From Bacillus fonticola (lineage in GTDB: Bacteria; Bacillota; Bacilli; Bacillales; JC228), in NCBI RefSeq assembly GCF_012955605.1, contig NZ_CP052135.1, positions 1,559,469 through 1,623,468 on the forward strand: a stretch of 64,000 nt of DNA, in the 5' to 3' direction. A program made the position numbers and the translations under genes. Positions 16,750 through 24,472 of this stretch are shown here, piece by piece. Position 1 is the stretch's first letter; every line of letters starts with the position of its first letter. The notes under the pieces were generated by a model, which was not told the DNA's origin, searched no databases, and saw only the letters and a program-made list of their open reading frames with translations.

Positions 16750-18453
16750 CTACGAACTAAAAACCGGCTTCTGTAACCGATAGACGACAGATTCATACGG
16801 CCGAATAGACAACTGTCCACTAAAGGAAGTTGTATCATGATAATTGGAAAGAATCAACTCGGAATGCTCCCACGATTGAAACAACTCTTTCGTATCAAAC
16901 GTTGTTTCCTCTGAGTAAAAGTTGTTGACTACAACAAAGGTCTCATCGCCATCTGTACGCGTGTATACATAAAGCTGCGTGTTATCCTGTAAGTGCCAGC
17001 GGAAGGTTCCAGTTGTAATCGTTTCATACTTTTTTCGTAGTTGAATGAGCTTTCTGTAATGATGATAAATGGAATCTGGATCTTTTCGGGACGCTTCTAC
17101 GTTAATTATATCGGCATTTTTAGCCACTGGAATCCAGGGTATTCCCGTCGTAAATCCACCGTTTTGTTCACTAGACCATTGCATCGGAGTACGAGAATTA
17201 TCACGAGATTTGTGTTGTAGGATATGAAGAATCTCCTCTTCACTAACCCCTTTCTCCCTAAACTTCTCATACATATTAAGTGACTCTACATCACGGTACT
17301 GATCAATAGAGGTAAAGGAAGGATTCGTCATTCCGATCTCTTCCCCTTGGTAAATATAAGGAGTCCCTTGTAGCAAGTGAATGGCTGTTGCAAGCATTTT
17401 CGCACTTTCTTGATGGTATTTTCCATCGTTTCCGAAGCGCGACACGATGCGTGGCTGATCATGATTACACCAAAATGTTGCGTTCCAACCGCCACCCTCT
17501 TGCATGCCTATTTGCCACTCTGACAGAATTTGCTTTAGTTTGGCAAAGTCGAACGGTGCAACTGCCCACTTTTCACCGTTCGGATAATCTACTTTTAAAT
17601 GATGGAAGTTAAACGTCATGGCAAGCTCATGGCTATCAGGGTGTGTGTATCGAACGCACTCCTTTAAAGTAGTCGAGCTCATTTCTCCAACGGTTAGTGC
17701 ATCGTAGCGACTAAATACTTCATCGTTCATTTCTCGTAAATAGTCATGCACCCTGGGCCCGTCTGTATAAAACTTTCTCCCATCACCCGGTGCAGCACTG
17801 CCGTCATCATCCGGGAAACGCTGATCCTTGGAGATTAAGTTGATAACATCCAACCGAAAACCGTCAATTCCTTTAGCAAACCAAAAGTGCATCATTTCGT
17901 AAATTGCTTGCCTGACCTTTTCATTTTCCCAGTTCAAATCGGCCTGCGTCACGTCAAATAGATGTAAATAATATTCTTTTGTCTCTTCATCCCATTGCCA
18001 CGCAGATCCACCGAATTTGGAAATCCAATTCGTTGGTTCCTCGCCATTCTCCTTTGCTTCTTTCCAAATGTAAAAGTCTCGATACGGACTCTCTTTGTTC
18101 ACAGACGCCTGCTGAAACCACTCGTGTTCAGCGGACGTATGATTCACGACTAAATCCATAATAATTTTAATCCCACGGCTATGTGCAGCTGCCAGCAATT
18201 GTTCAAAGTCAGCCATCGTTCCGTACGGCTCGTGGATCGCTTTGTAATCTGAAATATCATAGCCGTTATCGTTTTGAGGAGAGGTATAGATCGGTGTAAG
18301 CCATATAACGTCTACACCAAGCTCCTCTAAATACGGAAGCTTTTCGATAATTCCATTTAAATCTCCAACACCGTTTCCGGTCGTGTCGTAAAAAGATTTC
18401 GGATAAATTTGATATACTACGGCTTTTTTCCACCACGGAAGTGTAGTTGGCAT
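16750..18453 (-). CDS. treA: Trehalose-6-phosphate hydrolase
   Basis: This cytosolic phospho-alpha-(1,1)-glucosidase splits trehalose-6-phosphate into glucose and glucose-6-phosphate. The 567-residue protein is a GH13 enzyme: YQIYPKSFYDTTGNGVGDLN near the N-terminus, DLVVNHTS, nucleophile Asp in DGFRLDVINL (about residue 200), acid/base Glu in VGEMSS and NHDQPR. The ATG follows GGAGGAAATCG. It lies 75 bp after treP. The related oligo-1,6-glucosidase is less likely given the treP/treR context. Confidence 0.93.
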   Translation of the reverse strand: MPTTLPWWKKAVVYQIYPKSFYDTTGNGVGDLNGIIEKLPYLEELGVDVIWLTPIYTSPQNDNGYDISDYKAIHEPYGTMADFEQLLAAAHSRGIKIIMDLVVNHTSAEHEWFQQASVNKESPYRDFYIWKEAKENGEEPTNWISKFGGSAWQWDEETKEYYLHLFDVTQADLNWENEKVRQAIYEMMHFWFAKGIDGFRLDVINLISKDQRFPDDDGSAAPGDGRKFYTDGPRVHDYLREMNDEVFSRYDALTVGEMSSTTLKECVRYTHPDSHELAMTFNFHHLKVDYPNGEKWAVAPFDFAKLKQILSEWQIGMQEGGGWNATFWCNHDQPRIVSRFGNDGKYHQESAKMLATAIHLLQGTPYIYQGEEIGMTNPSFTSIDQYRDVESLNMYEKFREKGVSEEEILHILQHKSRDNSRTPMQWSSEQNGGFTTGIPWIPVAKNADIINVEASRKDPDSIYHHYRKLIQLRKKYETITTGTFRWHLQDNTQLYVYTRTDGDETFVVVNNFYSEETTFDTKELFQSWEHSELILSNYHDTTSFSGQLSIRPYESVVYRLQKPVFSS

Positions 18454-18528
18454 ACGATTTCCTCCAGTCTAGATGTGAAAATACGAAAAGGAGCGCACAC
18501 TGATACGCTCCCCGTTATATTGTCAAAC

Positions 18529-19947
18529 TTATGCTTTGTTACGTTTTGCTAGTGTGATAATGGCTGATAAGACAAACGGCACGACGATAGCAATGACCAT
18601 ACCGATTGCAAATACACCCCAAAATTCTCGTTGAATGGAGATGATAGCGGGTAATCCCCCAACTCCAATTTTTCCGAGTACACCATAAGTTCCAAGAAGA
18701 ATACCGCCAATGGCCGAACCGACAAGTGCACTGATGAACGCATACCGGTAGCGTAAGTTCACCCCGAACATCGCCGGTTCTGTAATGCCTAGATAAGCGG
18801 AAATGGCCGATGTAATCGACAATCCACGTAGCTTCTCATTATTTTTAGTAAAGAGACCTACCGCGAGCGCTGCGGAACCTTGGGCAATGTTGGATAAAGC
18901 AAGCATTGGCCATAAATAAGTACCACCCAACGGACCGCTACTTAGCTGCAAGTCAACAGCGAGGAACGTATGGTGCATCCCTGTAATCACGAGGACAGCG
19001 TACAATCCACCATACAGTAAACCACCGAGCCATGCTGCGTTATCAAAGATAGCGAGCACTCCGTCTGTCAACCATCCACCAATAATAAACGTAACAGGTC
19101 CAATTAGAATAAACGAAAGAAAACCAGTTACTAACAGCGCGACAGGTGCGACGACAAGCATTTTAATGGAGTCATGAACCCGTCTGTTTAAAAAGATTTC
19201 GATTTTGGCTAACACATAGGAGGCAACGAGAATCGGCAAAACTTGTGCTTGATAACCGACTTGCTGCACTTGGAGACCAAAAACATTCCAATAGGTGATG
19301 TCTCCGCTAGCTTGAGCACTTCCATACGCCCATGCATTCAGTAGTGATGGGTGGACAAGCATAGCTCCTAATACAATCCCGAGAAGTGGGCTGCCACCAA
19401 ACCGCTTCATCGCAGACCACCCAATGAGCACCGGTAAAAACGTAAAGGCTGTATTGGCAATTAAGTTAATCATCTCGGCAATATCTGCCCATTGTTCATA
19501 CACTTGCACGAGCGATTGGCCTTCAAAGAAAATATCTGGAGCTGTTAAAATATTGTTAATTCCCATTAATAAACCGGCTGTTACGATCGCGGGTAAAATG
19601 GGAATGAAAATGTCTGCTAACGTCTTTACAGCTCGTTGAAGCGGATTCATTTTATCTCCAGCTTCTTCTTTCACATCGTCTTTTGAAGATTCCTCAATTC
19701 CTGCAAGGGCTACCATTTCTTTGTATACGTCATTCACAGTCCCTTGTCCAATCACGACTTGAAATTGACCGCTCGTTGAAAAGGATCCTTTCACGACATC
19801 AATGGTCTCTAAAGTAGTCTGGTCTACTTTCGATTCATCCTTTAACGCAAAACGAAGCCGCGTCACACAGTGGGTCGCTTTAGCAATATTCTCTTTCCCA
19901 CCGATCGCTTCGATTATTTGCTCAGCAGGTGCTGTATATTTCCCCAT
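18529..19947 (-). CDS. treP: PTS trehalose-specific EIIBC
   Basis: This membrane permease takes up trehalose and phosphorylates it to trehalose-6-phosphate. Of 472 residues, the N-terminal EIIB domain has the phospho-cysteine in ATHCVTRLRF (C27) and the rest is a multi-span EIIC domain (ITGMHHTFLAVDLQ, ITEPAMFGVNLRYRYAF). The ATG at 19947 has TAGGAGGG 10 nt upstream. There is no EIIA domain, so a glucose-type EIIA encoded elsewhere is expected. A promoter with TreR operators precedes it. Confidence 0.93.
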   Translation of the reverse strand: MGKYTAPAEQIIEAIGGKENIAKATHCVTRLRFALKDESKVDQTTLETIDVVKGSFSTSGQFQVVIGQGTVNDVYKEMVALAGIEESSKDDVKEEAGDKMNPLQRAVKTLADIFIPILPAIVTAGLLMGINNILTAPDIFFEGQSLVQVYEQWADIAEMINLIANTAFTFLPVLIGWSAMKRFGGSPLLGIVLGAMLVHPSLLNAWAYGSAQASGDITYWNVFGLQVQQVGYQAQVLPILVASYVLAKIEIFLNRRVHDSIKMLVVAPVALLVTGFLSFILIGPVTFIIGGWLTDGVLAIFDNAAWLGGLLYGGLYAVLVITGMHHTFLAVDLQLSSGPLGGTYLWPMLALSNIAQGSAALAVGLFTKNNEKLRGLSITSAISAYLGITEPAMFGVNLRYRYAFISALVGSAIGGILLGTYGVLGKIGVGGLPAIISIQREFWGVFAIGMVIAIVVPFVLSAIITLAKRNKA

Positions 19948-20000
19948 CGTACTATTCCCTCCTAAACTAGCGCACGCCACAAAATCTTCTCAGAGAAGGA

Positions 20001-20057
20001 AAACGTGTACATACATGTTGTGGATTAATTCTAAACCTGTACATACAGGTTTGTCAA
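20001..20057 (-). promoter_or_regulatory. tre promoter with two TreR operators
   Basis: On the minus strand TTGACA (plus 20052-20057), an 18-bp spacer and TAGAAT (20028-20033) form a strong SigA promoter. A 20-bp perfect palindrome, half-site AAACCTGTA (20033-20052), fills the spacer. A second, imperfect one (GTGTACATACAT core, about 20001-20019) lies downstream. Both share TGTACATACA, close to the B. subtilis TreR site TTGTATATACAA. Binding between -35 and -10 should block RNA polymerase. Confidence 0.85.
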
Positions 20058-20098
20058 CGAGAATGTAAGCGGAATCAAACAAATTTCGACTACAGCTA

Positions 20099-20150
20099 CT
20101 GTGTAATGAGATTCATTAAAAAAGCAACAATCTTTTAGAAAACAGCCTTA
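20099..20150 (-). repeat. Left-end fragment of interspersed repeat family 1
   Basis: Read on the minus strand it begins GGCTGTTTTCTAAAAG and reaches TCATTACACAG, like the outer end of the copy at 5645-5850. The inverted core is missing. No gene is present between treP and tRNA-Sec apart from this and the promoter. Confidence 0.45.
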
Positions 20151-20194
20151 TAAAAAAACATGAAGTTGTTGTGTTATCCTTTCCAAAGAAACGC

Positions 20195-20226
20195 AAAAAA
20201 CGCATAAACCCGGAAGGATTTATACG
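20195..20226 (-). terminator. Terminator of the tRNA-Sec gene
   Basis: Minus-strand CGTATAAA-TCCTTCCGGG-TTTATGCG hairpin (one mismatch) followed by six T residues, 24 bp after the tRNA 3' end. Confidence 0.75.
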
Positions 20227-20249
20227 TCTGTACTTTGAATTGAATAACT

Positions 20250-20345
20250 TGGCGGGACTGTGTGGGAATCGAACCCACCAGAGACGGCACGCGCCTCCCT
20301 AAGGTTTTGAAGACCCCGGCAAGCACCAGCTACACAACCAGCCCC
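20250..20345 (-). tRNA. selC: tRNA-Sec (anticodon UCA)
   Basis: A 96-nt tRNA with encoded CCA, beginning GGGGCUGG and ending CAGUCCCGCCA. The anticodon loop CUUCAAA carries UCA (plus 20308-20310), which reads UGA. It has a long variable arm (GGGAGGCGCG...) and a T arm GUGGG-UUCGAUU-CCCAC. Length, long extra arm and UCA anticodon identify selenocysteine tRNA rather than an ordinary serine or leucine tRNA. It stands alone between treP and yneK with its own terminator, 13 kb from selA and at the right edge of the accessory segment. Confidence 0.95.
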
Positions 20346-20451
20346 AAAAGGAACGCTCATTCATTATAACGGAATCTTTTCTTGTCTACAAGCGTTTACC
20401 TCCGTTGAGTCATGAAGCCTTCCTCGGTATAATAGAGATGAGGTGAGCACG

Positions 20452-20889
20452 GTGCTAGAAGGTTGGTTTCTTTGGTTTATCCTAATTTGGATCGTTATTT
20501 TAATTTCCCTATTTTCAATCGGTGGATTTTTTATGTTTCGCAAATTTTTGAAACGACTTCCGAAAGAGGATGGAAAATCAATTTTGGACTGGGAAGAATA
20601 TTATGTAGACAAAACGCGTCACATGTGGGATGACGAGCAAAAATCCCTTTTAGAAGAGCTCGTTAGTCCTGTACCGGAATTGTTTCGTGATGTGGCCAGA
20701 CAAAAAATTGCGGGGAAAATTGGCGCACTTGCAATTGAAGAAAAGGCACAGAAGTTGTCGCTTTCTCTCATTATCCGGGGGTACATTGAGGCCACCCCGA
20801 AACGTGATCACAAGTTTTTGCGAAAAAAGTTATCTGAACTCGAAATTGATTCTAGTCCTTTCGAAGCACACTTTCAAAAAGGTCAATAA
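20452..20889 (+). CDS. yneK: DUF2621 family membrane protein, YneK-like
   Basis: A 145-residue protein beginning MLEGWFLWFILIWIVILISL: one N-terminal membrane segment, then a soluble part with LPKEDGKS, SPVPELFRDVARQKIAGKIG and ATPKRDHKFL. It matches B. subtilis YneK. The GTG at 20452 is chosen by homology and GAGGTG spacing; an in-frame GTG at 20443 overlaps the ribosome site. It is convergent with ccdC, as in B. subtilis. Function is unknown. Confidence 0.88.
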   Translation: MLEGWFLWFILIWIVILISLFSIGGFFMFRKFLKRLPKEDGKSILDWEEYYVDKTRHMWDDEQKSLLEELVSPVPELFRDVARQKIAGKIGALAIEEKAQKLSLSLIIRGYIEATPKRDHKFLRKKLSELEIDSSPFEAHFQKGQ

Positions 20890-20952
20890 AAGGTAAGCAT
20901 AGAACGGCGGGGGCTATCTTCAATCCGAGTAAGTAGCAGTAGGTTCTACAAA

Positions 20953-20981
20953 CAAAAAAAACAACCCCTAAACGAGGTTGC
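20953..20981 (-). terminator. Terminator after ccdC
   Basis: CAACC-TCGTTTAG-GGGTTG stem followed by eight T residues on the minus strand, just past the ccdC stop. Confidence 0.8.
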
Positions 20982-20989
20982 GACCCAAT

Positions 20990-21469
20990 TCAATAGCTCG
21001 GCGGGACAGGTCGAATCGTCTCCTGCTCGAGCTTTTTGAATTTTACATACATCGCGAGTCGCCACGGAACAATCATCCCAAAAGCAAGTAAGTAAAACAT
21101 CCCACTTAAGGCAGCGACTTCAAAAGAAGAACTAAGTATCACCTTCAATAGTAAACGAACACCTACCAAACCTAGCAAAATCCATAAAAAGGCTTTCGAT
21201 CTCTTTAAGTAAATATCATTTCCCCGTATTTCAAAGGTAGATGTTTTGATAAGAAATATGGAAAAAAGCATTCCCACCACAAACGCTTCCGCCGTTTCCA
21301 TCCAGGTGACACGAAATGGCGGGAAAACAAACATAAGTGCACCGGTACTCATAAAAAACGGGGGCAATATAATTTTCTTTGCTGTCACCGGCCGATTCGA
21401 CGCTCTCATACGGACAGCAAAAACAACAAGTGCCATGGCAACTGCCACAACAGAAGTAAATATAGCCAT
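20990..21469 (-). CDS. ccdC: CcdC family membrane protein
   Basis: A 159-residue protein with four hydrophobic segments (MAIFTSVVAVAMALVVF at the N-terminus), matching CcdC/YneJ, encoded with CcdA in the cytochrome c maturation region. The ATG at 21469 has AAAGGAAAGG upstream; a longer in-frame reading to 21544 lacks one. Order on the minus strand is ccdA-ccdB-ccdC as in B. subtilis, where ccdA is needed for cytochrome c synthesis but ccdC is reported dispensable. Confidence 0.85.
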   Translation of the reverse strand: MAIFTSVVAVAMALVVFAVRMRASNRPVTAKKIILPPFFMSTGALMFVFPPFRVTWMETAEAFVVGMLFSIFLIKTSTFEIRGNDIYLKRSKAFLWILLGLVGVRLLLKVILSSSFEVAALSGMFYLLAFGMIVPWRLAMYVKFKKLEQETIRPVPPSY

Positions 21470-21607
21470 AAAAACCTTTCCTTTCTCTCTTCCCCTCATT
21501 ATACAATGACTTTTAAAATCACACAAAGTCAAAAAAGGAGACAATTGTCACAAGGGGTCCCTAGTGTAGAGCAAACTACCTTTTACACTACACAAAAAAA
21601 GCGCGGC

Positions 21608-21967
21608 TCAACTAAGCACACGCTCAATAGCATCTAGAATTCGATGGCGCTCAAACGGTTTAGTCACAAAGTCCTTAGCACCCGCTTCAATGCATTGCAT
21701 TACCACTTTTTTTTGCCCGAGGGCAGTGCACATTATCACTTTCGCACTTGGGTCCTCTTCAATGATTTGATGCATAGCTTCCAAACCATTTAGTACGGGC
21801 ATCGTGATGTCCATTAACACTAGATCGGGCTGTAGAATGCGATAGTGCGTAATGGCATCTTGGCCATTCTCTGCCTCCCCAACGACGCGATGACCGTTTT
21901 GTTCTACGATCTCTTTTAACGTCATTCGCATAAACGTAGCATCGTCGACGATCAGAACGGTGGCCAT
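21608..21967 (-). CDS. ccdB: CheY-like single-domain response regulator CcdB
   Basis: A 119-residue receiver domain without an output domain. Acidic pocket D8-D9 (LIVDDATF), phospho-acceptor D53 (LVLMDITMP), T81 and K103 (TKPFER) are all present, so phosphorylation should be possible. The ATG at 21967 follows GAGGAGATCAAC. It lies between ccdA and ccdC, like YneI. The cognate kinase is not obvious from context. Confidence 0.9.
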   Translation of the reverse strand: MATVLIVDDATFMRMTLKEIVEQNGHRVVGEAENGQDAITHYRILQPDLVLMDITMPVLNGLEAMHQIIEEDPSAKVIMCTALGQKKVVMQCIEAGAKDFVTKPFERHRILDAIERVLS

Positions 21968-22102
21968 GTTGATCTCCTCACTTCAATTCATTCTTTGGGA
22001 ATAGTTCCTTTTGCTTATTTTTCATCTACTACGAATGTACCAGTGTTCTGACATTTGATCAAGGTTTAGTTCAGGGATTTTCAAGAAATTCAAACTTCCT
22101 CC

Positions 22103-22810
22103 TTAAAATCCAGTAAAACCACCCATAAAAGTTGTAAAGAAGGCGATAATATCCGTCATCAAATCAAAGAACAATAATATCCCCATAAGGATCATAACCC
22201 AACCGCCAAACTTCATAATTCTCTCCGAATACTTCATAAAGTTTTTCATTCTTCCAATAAAAAAGCTCATGATGAAAAAAGGAACACTGAACCCAAGAGA
22301 ATACATAGATAAATACACAACACCTTGATCCGGGTCTGTAGCCGCCATGCTGAGAACGGCCCCTAGGATAGGACCTGTACAAGGCGTCCAACCCGCAGCA
22401 AAGGCAATCCCGATTAGAATGGAGCCGAAATAACCGGTTGGGCGATTTTTAAATTGAATGGTATGGCCTTTCATGAGGAATTTCGGCCGAAAAAAACCAA
22501 TAACGACCAAACCAAAAAATACTAAAAAGATAGCTCCAAATTGTCTTATAGCGTCTTGGTAATCATAAAAGAATGAGCCGACAAAGCTTGTCGTAAAACC
22601 TAACGCAATAAAGACGACGGAGAATCCGATCAAAAAAAACACAGTATGTAGTATACTTCTTCTCTGTAGCATTACTTGCTCGTTGTTTACTTCTGATATG
22701 CTCATGCCTGTCACGTATGACAAGAATGCGGGATATAACGGTAAGCAGCAAGGAGAGATAAAACTTAAAAAACCAGCTGCAAACGCTAAGAATATTGTTA
22801 CATCTTCCAT
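22103..22810 (-). CDS. ccdA: Cytochrome c biogenesis thiol-disulfide protein CcdA
   Basis: CcdA passes electrons across the membrane to keep apocytochrome c or spore-envelope thioredoxins reduced. The 235-residue length equals B. subtilis CcdA. The N-terminus is MEDVTIFLAFAAGFLSFISP and about six membrane segments follow. The two redox cysteines sit in SPCCLPLYP and GWTPCTGP. The first motif has an extra Cys (CC) where CVLP is usual. The ATG at 22810 is 5 nt from GGAGG; an adjacent ATG at 22813 is possible. Confidence 0.92.
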   Translation of the reverse strand: MEDVTIFLAFAAGFLSFISPCCLPLYPAFLSYVTGMSISEVNNEQVMLQRRSILHTVFFLIGFSVVFIALGFTTSFVGSFFYDYQDAIRQFGAIFLVFFGLVVIGFFRPKFLMKGHTIQFKNRPTGYFGSILIGIAFAAGWTPCTGPILGAVLSMAATDPDQGVVYLSMYSLGFSVPFFIMSFFIGRMKNFMKYSERIMKFGGWVMILMGILLFFDLMTDIIAFFTTFMGGFTGF

Positions 22811-23042
22811 CATTTCCTCCCCTTTCATACTATATGTTAGTGTACCACTCAACACGTTGAATACGAACCGATCTATTTCCGAACATGTGTCATTCTCATA
22901 ACACTTGATGTGTCGTGTTTACAAGCAGTTCAATGTGGTAATGGTAGAATAAACGTCTCACTCATAGGGGGTCCTAAACACTCTATCGTTTCTACCATTT
23001 TCATAAAGTTTACGTTTTGTCAAAAAACGTTAACACTTTCCT

Positions 23043-23071
23043 TTGAATCCTTGTCTAAAATCGTTTATACT
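23043..23071 (+). promoter_or_regulatory. SigA promoter of the Spo0E-like gene
   Basis: TTGAAT (23043-23048), a 17-bp spacer and TATACT (23066-23071), 80 bp upstream of the GTG start. The rest of the 340-bp gap to ccdA shows nothing I recognise. Confidence 0.6.
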
Positions 23072-23151
23072 TACACATATATCCACGACATACAGTTACT
23101 AGAACAATTGACCCGAGTATACGGAATCTCCAAAAGAAAGGACTCTGTATC

Positions 23152-23349
23152 GTGTCGAAATATGAAATGCTTCGAAAAATCGAACAAAAAAGATCGGAAT
23201 TGATACGTGTTGCTAGTCGTAACGGTCTCAATTCATCTCTTGCTATTCAGTATAGCCAAGAGCTTGACGCACTTCTCAACCAGTATGATCAACAGGATCT
23301 AAAAAAGGATCGGACCTTAAACGCATTCCAATCGATCTCGTCATCATAA
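23152..23349 (+). CDS. Spo0E-like aspartyl-phosphate phosphatase
   Basis: A 65-residue protein of the Spo0E/YisI/YnzD family, which dephosphorylates Spo0A~P to restrain sporulation. A two-helix pattern is visible: KYEMLRKIEQKRSELIRVAS, then GLNSSLAIQYSQELDALLNQY with the SQELD signature (about residues 37-41). The start is GTG with AAAGGA about 9 nt upstream. B. subtilis has no such gene at this position between ccdA and yneF, so it is an accessory insertion in the conserved order. Confidence 0.88.
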   Translation: MSKYEMLRKIEQKRSELIRVASRNGLNSSLAIQYSQELDALLNQYDQQDLKKDRTLNAFQSISSS

Positions 23350-23481
23350 TGAGAATAAAATACGTTTGTTGCTCTATGAATCTTTTAGGAACTTTAGCCA
23401 TCCAGTACATACATCGCCCATAGGCACACATTGATCATCATGTATGGGTGATGGCAGAAGTTTTTCGATGACAACCTAGAC

Positions 23482-23511
23482 AAAAAGCACCCCAATTCGG
23501 AGTGCTTTTTC
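23482..23511 (-). terminator. Terminator after yneF
   Basis: AAAAAGCACTCC(GAATT)GGGGTGCTTTTT, a nearly perfect stem ending in a T-run on the minus strand. Its A-run on the other side may also stop the Spo0E-like transcript. Confidence 0.85.
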
Positions 23512-23512
23512 T

Positions 23513-23728
23513 TTATTTGGACGATTGCTTGTTCATTGCTGCCATCATTTGGTTGATTTTTTTTTGCGACGGTTTTTGACCCATCTGCATCATCATCATA
23601 CGTAGCATCTGTTCATTAATCGGTGGATTTTCTTTTAAGTAGTTCATCATGTATTTACGCGCGATGAAAAACCCGAGAGCGACTCCTGCAAGAAGCGCAA
23701 TGACCCCGACTAGAATGGGTACCCACAT
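23513..23728 (-). CDS. yneF: YneF family membrane protein
   Basis: 71 residues starting [20 protein letters not shown]: one membrane segment, then a Met-rich hydrophilic tail ([20 protein letters not shown]). It matches UPF0154/YneF. The ATG at 23728 has AAGGAGG upstream. It follows sirA by 71 bp as in B. subtilis. Function is unknown. Confidence 0.9.
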   Translation of the reverse strand: MWVPILVGVIALLAGVALGFFIARKYMMNYLKENPPINEQMLRMMMMQMGQKPSQKKINQMMAAMNKQSSK

Positions 23729-23799
23729 TCCTTTGTTTCCTCCTTCATGTTGTATGTCTTTTATTAGTTTACACAACGAGAAAGAGTTAGACAAGATTC

Positions 23800-24240
23800 C
23801 TATACATATTTCTGCTGTTTACGAGGTTTTAACCAACCATATCGTGAACAACTACGCTCAATTGCTAGAAAATTGTCTACTTTACGCAACCTCTCGAAAA
23901 GTAAACTATCTACCTCTTCTTCTTCGCCGTAAACATCTATGGTTAACAACTCGTTTGTCCATCGGATCGTTGCATGCCAACGAAAGTCACGATCTTGCAA
24001 GTATACACCCTGTCCTTTCCTCGTACCACCAATATCTTGAACTAATTTATGTAGTTCACGTTGAATTTGAAGATTAGGCACTGGTTCAAGTATGTAAGTC
24101 ACTTGCCTTTTTAAAATATCTAACTTTCTTCCCTCTGCCTGCTCGCATTCCAAAAACAGCTGAACAAACTTACCTTCTCGACCATAAAAGAAATTCGCTA
24201 CCTCGGCTTTGATGGAATAGAGTGTATAATGTCTCTCCAT
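23800..24240 (-). CDS. sirA: Sporulation inhibitor of replication SirA
   Basis: SirA binds domain I of DnaA at the onset of sporulation and blocks new rounds of replication. The 146-residue protein has the conserved ends: [20 protein letters not shown] and [15 protein letters not shown]; the middle is poorly conserved, as is usual. GGAGGGAC precedes the ATG. Placement between tkt and yneF matches B. subtilis yneE. In B. subtilis it is under Spo0A control; no Spo0A box was confirmed here. Confidence 0.9.
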   Translation of the reverse strand: MERHYTLYSIKAEVANFFYGREGKFVQLFLECEQAEGRKLDILKRQVTYILEPVPNLQIQRELHKLVQDIGGTRKGQGVYLQDRDFRWHATIRWTNELLTIDVYGEEEEVDSLLFERLRKVDNFLAIERSCSRYGWLKPRKQQKYV

Positions 24241-24417
24241 GACTTGTCCCTCCTGCGATCCCTTACTTTCCTTATCGTAGCATAAGCCTCCAGCAACTTT
24301 TGTCAGATTATGAACGGGATCTACCGCGAGTTTTGTCGAATCGAAAGAATATTCTTAACTAATAAGATACAGAAAGGATTCCTCAATCGCAACTAATAGG
24401 CGAACAAATCAGGAACA

Positions 24418-24468
24418 AAGAAGAAGTGCCTCTTCAGTAGTCAATTACTACTTCGCGGCACTTCTTCG
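24418..24468 (-). terminator. Probable terminator after tkt
   Basis: GAAGAAGTGCC ... GGCACTTCTTC encloses a second helix AGTAGT-AATTG-ACTACT on the minus strand. The T-tail (CTTCTTCTTT) is weak. Confidence 0.55.
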
Positions 24469-24472
24469 CTAC

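Noticed and set aside
3500..20400. Prophage or integrative element
   Set aside because: No integrase, phage structural, conjugation or toxin genes and no clear attachment-site duplication around tRNA-Sec were seen, despite the interrupted backbone order.
23649..24077. Plus-strand open frame across yneF and sirA
   Set aside because: Both opposite-strand genes are recognisable families in conserved order.
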